Shown in pieces: positions 58,662-64,000 of a stretch of DNA of 64,000 nucleotides; within the stretch, counting starts at the first letter, position 1, and each line of letters begins with the position of its first letter. The notes beneath the pieces are model-generated. The model made no database searches. It was not told the DNA's origin and saw only the letters and a list, made by a program, of their open reading frames with translations. Source of the DNA: Myxococcales bacterium (GTDB lineage: Bacteria; Myxococcota_A; Polyangia; Polyangiales; Polyangiaceae); assembly GCA_012514535.1 (NCBI GenBank), contig JAAZAA010000239.1, forward strand, positions 1 through 64,000. The letters are read 5' to 3'. The translations under genes were made by a program, and so were the position numbers.

Positions 58662-59965
58662 GGGCTGACCCCCACCTCCACCGGCGCGGCGGATGCTTCG
58701 TTCCCTGCGGCCACGGCGACCCCACGGCTGCCCTCGCGGATCACCCCGCCCCCGAGCACGCGGTCTCCCACGTAGAACACGGCGAACTGCCCCGGCACGA
58801 CCGCCAGCTGCGGCTCGTGGAACTCGATCCGCGCCCGCGGCTCTCTTCTTCCGGATGGTCCACCGAATGGTCCACTCGCTGGCCCGTCCGGTGGCCCATT
58901 TCTTGGCTCGTCCGGGGCCGCGACGATCCGCGCCGGCACGGTGCGCCCTCGGTACCGCACCGCGACCTCGCACTCGAAGGGCAGCTCCACCCGATCCCGC
59001 AGCGCGAGCTCTCCCACGATCGCCTCACGGCACGCGAGCTGCTCCCGCTCGCCCAACTGCACGACCCCCGAGGTGGCGTCCACGCCCACCACGTAGGCGC
59101 GCTGCCCCACGGCGACACCCAGGTTCCGACGCTGGCCCAGCGTGAACCGATGCACGCCGCCGTGCACCCCCACCTGGCGCCCTGCCCCATCGAGGATGGG
59201 CCCGGGCCGCACCCGCTCCGGCGCCCTCGCCTCGACGAGCTCGTCGTAACGCCCCGTCGGCACGAAGCACAGCTCCTGGCTCTCCCCCTTCGTCGCTCCC
59301 GGCAGATCCAGTCGGCGTGCCTCGGCGCGCACCTCCGCCTTGCTCAGGCCCCCCAGGGGGAAGAGCAGGCGGCGCAGCACGTCGTCCGACAACATGTGCA
59401 GGAAGTAGCTCTGGTCCTTCCCCGCGTCCCGAGCGCGCAGGAGCTCCAGGCCCGCGGGGCCCTCCTCGATGCGGGCGTAGTGCCCGGTGGCCACCCGCTC
59501 CGCGCCCAACCGATCCGCCAGGCGCAGGAGCTCCTGGACCTTCACACCTCGGTTGCAGCGCACGCAGGGGCTCGGCGTCTCTCCGGCGAGGTAGGCGTCC
59601 ACGAAGGGGGCCACCACCTCGCGCTCGAAGAGCTCGCGCCGATCGAAGGCGTAGTGGGGGAAGCCCAGTTTGTCGGCCACGCGCCGCGCGTCGTGCACGT
59701 CCTCGGGCGCGCAGCAGCGTCCTTGCACGGAGCCGTCGTCGGGCGTGTCCCACAGGTGCAGGGTGACCCCGACCACGTCGAACCCCTCCGCCAACAGGCG
59801 CGCGGCCGCGACGGAGGAGTCCACGCCGCCGCTCATGGCGACGAGCACGCGCCCGCGCCCCGGCGACGAAGGAGCGGGCGCGGACGAGGCAGCGGCGCCG
59901 AGCCGCGGGCTCCCCGAGGAGCCCGAAGGGGCGCCGGGACCTCCCGGTGGGTTCGTGAGGGACAT
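58658..59965 (-). CDS. mnmA: tRNA-specific 2-thiouridylase MnmA
   Basis: A 435-residue enzyme that makes 2-thiouridine at U34 of Lys/Glu/Gln tRNAs. PP-loop VLVAMSGGVDSSVAAA, HDARRVADKLGFPHYAFDRR, first catalytic Cys in TPSPCVRCNRGVKV, GHYAR, RARDAGKDQSYFLHML, LPGATKGESQELCFVP with the second Cys, HRFTLGQRRNLGVA, and C-terminal VPGQFAVFY and GGGVI. Two additions relative to the usual ~360 residues: an N-terminal Pro/Ser/Ala stretch (1-35) and a Gly/Pro-rich insertion in the C-terminal barrel (58841-58918). ATG at 59965; a GTG at 59974 is also possible. First gene of the operon to tilS. Confidence 0.95.
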   Translation of the reverse strand: MSLTNPPGGPGAPSGSSGSPRLGAAASSAPAPSSPGRGRVLVAMSGGVDSSVAAARLLAEGFDVVGVTLHLWDTPDDGSVQGRCCAPEDVHDARRVADKLGFPHYAFDRRELFEREVVAPFVDAYLAGETPSPCVRCNRGVKVQELLRLADRLGAERVATGHYARIEEGPAGLELLRARDAGKDQSYFLHMLSDDVLRRLLFPLGGLSKAEVRAEARRLDLPGATKGESQELCFVPTGRYDELVEARAPERVRPGPILDGAGRQVGVHGGVHRFTLGQRRNLGVAVGQRAYVVGVDATSGVVQLGEREQLACREAIVGELALRDRVELPFECEVAVRYRGRTVPARIVAAPDEPRNGPPDGPASGPFGGPSGRREPRARIEFHEPQLAVVPGQFAVFYVGDRVLGGGVIREGSRGVAVAAGNEASAAPVEVGVSP

Positions 59966-59974
59966 CGCGCGCAC

Positions 59975-60094
59975 CAGCCTAGAGCGAGGGACGGCTTGCC
60001 GAAAGGCAAGCCGTCCCTCGCGACCAGAAGAAGACTAGGGCACCGACCGGCGAGCAACACTTCGGCTGGGGCGAGCCCATCAGGCCCCCCGCGG
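59975..60094 (+). repeat. Dispersed ~120-bp intergenic hairpin element, copy 2
   Basis: Begins CAGCCTAGAGCGAGGGACGG and ends GAGCCCATCAGGCCCCCCGC + GG. It fills nearly all of the 129-bp gap between the sigma gene stop (60095) and mnmA start. Its core is a perfect 17-bp inverted repeat, GCGAGGGACGGCTTGCC (59984-60000), GAAA loop (60001-60004), GGCAAGCCGTCCCTCGC (60005-60021). The plus strand shows a C-GAAA-G tetraloop, so as RNA it would be very stable. No T-run follows on either strand, so it is not a standard terminator. Homologous to 43801-43919. Confidence 0.9.
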
Positions 60095-60886
60095 TCAGCG
60101 ACCCCCGCGGCCCGTGGTGCGGCCTGCGCTGCGGCCTGGGGTGCTGCACAGCTCGCCGGTCGGGAGCTGACGGAGGCGGAGCGTGAGGCGCCGGATGGCC
60201 CGGGTGTGCAGGCGGCTCGCCCACGACTTGCTCAGCCCGAGAGAGCCGCCCACCTTCTCGAGGCTCTCGCCGTCGAAGTAGTGGCGGCGGATGATCTCGT
60301 CTTCGGGGGGCGGCAGCTCGTCGACGCTGGAGCGCAGCAGGGACTCGAGCTCCGCGCTCGCGTACGCGGCCTCCGGATCGTCCCGACGGGCCACGGCGAC
60401 GACCCCGTCGGCATCCTCCGCGCCCGCGGCGAACAGGCCCATCGTCATCGCCGTGGCCATCGCCGCCATGTGGTCGCGGAGCAACTGCTCCGCGCGCTCC
60501 GCGCTCAGGTCCCCCCGCGCCGCCAGGTAGTCCTCGTAGGCGCCCTCCGAGGTGCTCTGGGCCGCGCGCAGCAGCAGCACGCGCTCGTACCCGCGCCGGG
60601 ACCAGGTGCCCATCTTGCGCAAGCCGTCGAGGATCGCCCCGCGCACCCGGTAGTAGGCGAAGGTGCGGAACCCGATGCCGCGGCTCGGATCGAAGCGACG
60701 CGCGGCGTCGAGCAGCCCCTCTCGCCCCCACGCCTCCAGCTCACTCCGCTCCCCTTGCAGACGCCCTCCGGCCGTGATCTGCCGCACCGCGAGGGCGACG
60801 AGATCCACCGCGGACTCGTAGCGGGCCACGACCTCCGGGTCGTCGCCGCGGGGCAGCTCGTCTCCTCTCCTCCTCGACCCCTCCAC
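60095..60886 (-). CDS. FliA/SigF-like alternative sigma factor
   Basis: A 263-residue sigma-70 family protein. Region 2: RSELEAWGREGLLDAARRFD, SRGIGFRTFAYYRVRGAILD, GLRKMGTWSRRGYERVLLLR (region 3 start). Region 4: ELPPPEDEIIRRHYFDGESL, then EKVGGSLGLSKSWASRLHTR. The FxTFAxxRVRGAxLDxLR signature is that of FliA/WhiG/SigB-type factors. No flagellar genes are nearby. GTG at 60886 is immediately followed by an internal AGGAGGAGAGGAG, so translation may really start further in (for example GTG codons near residue 20). The tail is Gly/Arg/Thr-rich. Confidence 0.85.
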   Translation of the reverse strand: MEGSRRRGDELPRGDDPEVVARYESAVDLVALAVRQITAGGRLQGERSELEAWGREGLLDAARRFDPSRGIGFRTFAYYRVRGAILDGLRKMGTWSRRGYERVLLLRAAQSTSEGAYEDYLAARGDLSAERAEQLLRDHMAAMATAMTMGLFAAGAEDADGVVAVARRDDPEAAYASAELESLLRSSVDELPPPEDEIIRRHYFDGESLEKVGGSLGLSKSWASRLHTRAIRRLTLRLRQLPTGELCSTPGRSAGRTTGRGGR

Positions 60887-61061
60887 GCCACGGGCACTCT
60901 AGGTCGGTGGAGCCGCGCGCACCAGGGCAGGAGCCGCCCCGCGCGACAGAGGGCGCCCGCCCCGCGCGACAGAGGGCGCCCGCCCGCTCGCGCGCCCGAG
61001 AGGAGCGCGGGTCGGCGCGCCGTGCTCGCGACGCACGCGGCGCCGTGCCATAGTTCCCGGC

Positions 61062-61655
61062 ATGCCGCGCTGGAGCCAACTAGCGGCCATCTACGCGCTC
61101 CTCGGGATCGCCGCGGGCGCGGTGGCGATGTTCTGGCGGGGCACCCCCTGGGCCCACCCGGAGCCCTGGCTGCGCCTGAGCCCGGCGGCGGCACACCTGT
61201 ACAGTGCCCTGCTGGGGCTGACCGTAGGGCTCGGCGTGGCCATGTCGACGCGTCCGCTCGTCGCCCGCTTCGAGTGGGCCCGACGCCTCTCGGACGAGCT
61301 GCGTCCGGTGGCGCGTCAGATGTCCACGGCGGGGATCGTGGCCGTCGCGCTCCTCAGCGCCGCTGGCGAGGAGCTCCTGTTTCGCTCCGTGGTGCAGCCG
61401 GCGGCGGGGCTCTGGATCCAGGCGCTCCTCTTCGGGCTCGCCCACCAGCTCCCCGGGCGCGCCCGCTGGGTCTGGGTCTCCTGGGCCGCGGTGATGGGGC
61501 TCGTCCTGGGTGCCATGTTCCAGCTGACCGGCTCGCTCCTGGGCCCCGTGCTCGCCCACGCGGCCATCAACGGCCTGAACTTGCGCTACCTTCGGGAACA
61601 CGATCCGGCGCCCCGCCGACGCCCGATGGGTGGTTTGCTCGACCAGCGAGGCTGA
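61062..61655 (+). CDS. CPBP (CAAX/Abi) family intramembrane metalloprotease
   Basis: A 197-residue membrane protein with about six helices. Catalytic motifs of the CPBP family: EELLFRSVVQP (motif 1, Glu pair and Arg), FGLAHQLPG (motif 2, His) and GPVLAHAAINGLN (motif 3, HAxxN). Bacterial relatives process bacteriocins or other membrane peptides or act in protein quality control. ATG at 61062; the GC-rich upstream gap holds a duplicated CCCCGCGCGACAGAGGGCGC (about 60945-60985). Monocistronic. Confidence 0.85.
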   Translation: MPRWSQLAAIYALLGIAAGAVAMFWRGTPWAHPEPWLRLSPAAAHLYSALLGLTVGLGVAMSTRPLVARFEWARRLSDELRPVARQMSTAGIVAVALLSAAGEELLFRSVVQPAAGLWIQALLFGLAHQLPGRARWVWVSWAAVMGLVLGAMFQLTGSLLGPVLAHAAINGLNLRYLREHDPAPRRRPMGGLLDQRG

Positions 61656-61727
61656 TCTAGCCCGACCGCCGCCCCTCCCCTCCGATCCGCCCCCGTTCGG
61701 CTCTCTCCCCCTCATGACCCGCCCTTC

Positions 61728-63218
61728 ATGACGGCACAGCTCCCCAGCGACAAACCTCGCGTCCTCGTGGTGGACGACGAGAAGTTCATCCGCGACATCC
61801 TCGCGGACTTCTTGGGTATGGAGGGGTACATCGTGCGCACGGCCGAAGACGGCACGAGCGCGGTGCAGGAGCTCTCCCGCGCCAGCTACGACATGGTCAT
61901 CAGCGACCTGAAGATGCCGCGCATGGGCGGGCTCGACCTCCTGCAGGAGGTCGCGAAGGTCCACCCGGACACGCTCACCGTCATCATGACGGGCTTCGGC
62001 ACGGTGGAGTCAGCGATCGACGCCATGAAGCGCGGCGCTTACGACTACATCCTCAAGCCCTTCAAGGCCGAGGAGATCGTCCACATCGTGCAGCGCGGCC
62101 TCGAGAAGCGCCGGCTCGCCGCGGAGAACCTCCGCCTCCGGGAGGCCGTCTCCCTCTACAAGGTGAGCGAGGCCATCACCGCGAGCCTCAGCCTCGACGA
62201 GGTGATCGCGACCCTCAGCGACGCGGGGCTCACGGAGGTGCGGGCCGACGTCGTGTCCATCTGGCTCGACGACGGCGAGGGGGGCTTCTTCGAGCGCCAC
62301 CGCTCCTGCGCCGAGACCCTCGAGGAGGGCATGCGCGTGGGGGCCCTGGATCCGGAGCGCGTGCGCCGACGCCTGGAGGATCCGGGGCCGATCGTCGAGC
62401 ACGGCGAGCGGGCCCGGCGGCTGTTCGGTGAGCTCCCGGAGCTGCCCTTGACCAGCCTGGCGGTGGTCCCCCTGAGGATGCGGGAGCGCCTGCTCGGCTG
62501 GCTGGCGGTGAGCTCCCTCACGCCGAGCAAGCGCTTCGACGAGGGGCAACGCAAGCTGCTCAGCATCGTGGCCTCCCGGGCCGCCGCGGCCATCGAGAAC
62601 GCGCGGCTCTACGAGGATCTCCAGGCGACCTTTCAGCAGACCATCCAGAGCCTCGCCAACACCATCGACAAGATGGATCGGTACACCGCGGGCCACTCGG
62701 AGCGGGTCGCCGAGTACGCCGTCAACCTCGCGCGCTGGCTGGGCCTCCCGGAAGATCAGATCGAGATCGTGCGCCACTCCGCGCTCATGCACGACATCGG
62801 CAAGGTGGGCTGCGTCTTGAACCTCAACAAGCCGGGCAAGCTCACCCGCAGCGAGTACGAGATCTTCCAGAAGCACCCCACCTACGGCAAGGACATCCTC
62901 GATCCGATCAAGTTCCTCGCGCCGGTGATCCCGGGGGTGCACCTCCACCACGAGCGCTGGGACGGGCGGGGCTATCCCCTGGGGCTCGCGGGGCAGGACA
63001 TCCCGCTCATCGCCCGGATCATCTCCGTGGCGGACACCTACGACGCGATGACGAGCGACCGCGCGTACCGGCGGGCGCTGCCCCACGAGGTGACGGTGAA
63101 CGAGCTGGAGCGCTGCGCGGGCTCCCAGTTCGATCCAGACGTCGCGGGCGTGTTCACGGAGCGCATCGAGGAGCTCCGGGAGATGCTCCGCGCGGAAGGA
63201 AAGCCCCTCCCCGAATGA
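61728..63218 (+). CDS. Response regulator with GAF and HD-GYP (c-di-GMP phosphodiesterase) domains
   Basis: A 496-residue cytoplasmic regulator. Receiver 10-125: VVDDEKFIRD, phosphoacceptor in MVISDLKMPRMGGL, VIMTGFGT, YDYILKPF. GAF-like domain about 135-295 (YKVSEAITASLSLDEVIATL; VVPLRMRERLLGWLAVSSL; SIVASRAAAAIENARLYEDL). HD-GYP 300-480: HSERVAEYAVNLARWLGLPE, HSALMHDIGKVG, HPTYGKDIL, HLHHERWDGRGYPLGLAG, SVADTYDAMTSDRAYR. All metal-binding residues and the GYP motif are present, so it should hydrolyse cyclic di-GMP under control of an unlinked histidine kinase. ATGA overlap with lipB. Confidence 0.94.
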   Translation: MTAQLPSDKPRVLVVDDEKFIRDILADFLGMEGYIVRTAEDGTSAVQELSRASYDMVISDLKMPRMGGLDLLQEVAKVHPDTLTVIMTGFGTVESAIDAMKRGAYDYILKPFKAEEIVHIVQRGLEKRRLAAENLRLREAVSLYKVSEAITASLSLDEVIATLSDAGLTEVRADVVSIWLDDGEGGFFERHRSCAETLEEGMRVGALDPERVRRRLEDPGPIVEHGERARRLFGELPELPLTSLAVVPLRMRERLLGWLAVSSLTPSKRFDEGQRKLLSIVASRAAAAIENARLYEDLQATFQQTIQSLANTIDKMDRYTAGHSERVAEYAVNLARWLGLPEDQIEIVRHSALMHDIGKVGCVLNLNKPGKLTRSEYEIFQKHPTYGKDILDPIKFLAPVIPGVHLHHERWDGRGYPLGLAGQDIPLIARIISVADTYDAMTSDRAYRRALPHEVTVNELERCAGSQFDPDVAGVFTERIEELREMLRAEGKPLPE

Positions 63219-64000
63219 GCTCCCCACGCACGCTCCGGGCGATCTGGCTCGGCACACGGCCCTACGGCCCCGTCCACGATCTGCAAGAGCGCCTGTTCGA
63301 GGCCCGGCGCCGGGGCGCGATCGGCGACACCCTCCTCCTCCTCGAGCACACCCCGGTGGTGACGCGCGGACGCGGAGCACGGCCCGGCCACGTGCTGGCG
63401 AGCGTCGACGAGCTCCGGCGGCGCGGGGTCGACTGCGTGGAGACCGGGCGCGGCGGCGACGTCACGCTGCACGCTCCCGGGCAGCTCGTCGCCTACCCCA
63501 TCTTCGACCTGAGCCCGGACTGGCGGGACGTGCGCCGCTACGTGCGCGCCCTCGCGGAGGTCATGCGGCGCGTCGCGGCGGAGGCGGGGATCGGGGCCGG
63601 CACCCTCGAGGCCTACATCGGGCTGTGGGCCGACGCGGAGACCCCCGGGGCCTGGCCCGGCGAAGACGCCGTGAAGCAACCCGTGAAGCTCGGCGCCATC
63701 GGGGTGCGCATCAGCCGCTGGATCACCATGCACGGGTTCGCCCTGAACCTCGATCCGGATCTGGGGCTGTTCCGCTGGATCGTACCCTGCGGCATCCGCG
63801 AGCACGGGGTGACGAGCGTCGCTCGCCTCGTCGGCGACGCGCCCTCCGCGCGGAGCGCCGCCGTGACCGCCCTCGTGGCCTTCCAGGACCTCTTCCGAGC
63901 CAGCTGCGACGGCCTGGAGGATCTCGCGGAGCTTCCCCTCGAGGCCATCGAGCACCGCCTCCTCACCGGCGCACCCCGGACGGCGTGGCCCGAACGCGCC
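63215..64000 (+). CDS. lipB: Octanoyltransferase LipB (3' end outside window)
   Basis: At least 262 residues; the frame is open at the window end. The enzyme moves octanoate from acyl-carrier protein to lipoyl domains, the first step of lipoate synthesis. Signatures: LLLLEHTPVVTRGRGARPGH, GRGGDVTLHAPGQLVAYPIF (usual TYHGPGQ reads TLHAPGQ), catalytic Lys in KLGAIGVRISRWITMHGFAL, and catalytic Cys in WIVPCGIREHGVTSV. The ATG overlaps the HD-GYP stop (ATGA). The C-terminal ~45 residues after the conserved core run off the window. Confidence 0.94.
   Translation, partial: MSSPRTLRAIWLGTRPYGPVHDLQERLFEARRRGAIGDTLLLLEHTPVVTRGRGARPGHVLASVDELRRRGVDCVETGRGGDVTLHAPGQLVAYPIFDLSPDWRDVRRYVRALAEVMRRVAAEAGIGAGTLEAYIGLWADAETPGAWPGEDAVKQPVKLGAIGVRISRWITMHGFALNLDPDLGLFRWIVPCGIREHGVTSVARLVGDAPSARSAAVTALVAFQDLFRASCDGLEDLAELPLEAIEHRLLTGAPRTAWPERA

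Noticed and set aside
59984-60021. 17-bp hairpin considered as a Rho-independent terminator of the sigma gene
   Set aside because: No T-run on either strand, and the stem is part of a longer repeated element found elsewhere.
58817-61660. A 947-codon open frame on the plus strand
   Set aside because: Antisense to mnmA and the sigma gene and out of frame with the CPBP protease; Arg/His/Gln-rich shadow.

Overview
This window looks like a chromosomal segment of a predatory or soil myxobacterium (Myxococcota, Polyangia-like). The DNA is very GC-rich by eye. There are many lipoproteins with Gly/Ser/Thr-rich linkers, Hanks-type Ser/Thr kinases (one ending in a PEGA domain), many ECF sigma factors, a MYXO-CTERM-like C-terminus (52470-53459), and genes packed with ATGA/GTGA overlaps. 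No rRNA, tRNA, CRISPR array, integrase or transposase was recognised.

Left part (1-18 kb): a GH11 xylanase, a flavodoxin-like reductase and a GH8-family lipoprotein follow one another. The GH8 gene is the last of a sigma / membrane TPR protein / GH8 operon. A second operon of the same design (sigma, FecR-TPR membrane protein, outer-membrane-like protein, carbohydrate-binding-like lipoprotein) covers 7.3-11.0 kb. Next come a Zn-metallopeptidase, a lipoprotein, YggT, aat, a Ser/Thr kinase fused to a cyclic-nucleotide-binding domain, and an MscS-type channel that also carries such a domain.

Middle (18-41 kb): sulfate activation (cysD and a cysNC fusion whose APS-kinase part is divergent), an IsdG-like heme monooxygenase, a complete five-gene peptide/nickel-type ABC importer, pgi, and a full Pho regulon (phoB-phoR, then pstSCAB-phoU). 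The pstS promoter carries three GTCAC half-sites spaced exactly 11 bp apart. An OmpA-type lipoprotein follows.

Right part (41-64 kb): a sigma factor with an NrsF-like anti-sigma, a Pro/Ala-repeat membrane-anchored protein, a three-gene operon of two membrane proteins around an ABC-like protein that has lost its ATP-binding motifs, a PilZ-like/receiver protein, a LolC/E-like permease with a large insertion, a PEGA kinase, cca, an Rrf2 regulator, ftsH, the tilS-mnmA tRNA-thiolation/lysidine operon, a FliA-like sigma factor, a CPBP protease, a REC-GAF-HD-GYP regulator and the start of lipB.

The most unusual items are the pseudo-ABC operon (43931-46166); a ~120-bp dispersed intergenic element with a 17-bp perfect GAAA-capped hairpin (59975-60094, second copy 43801-43919, fragment 43731-43765); the two neighbouring predicted cAMP-binding effectors (14548-17537); and enzymes with altered catalytic motifs (GH8, CysC domain). 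Functions are assigned from motifs read by eye. No alignment or search was run.
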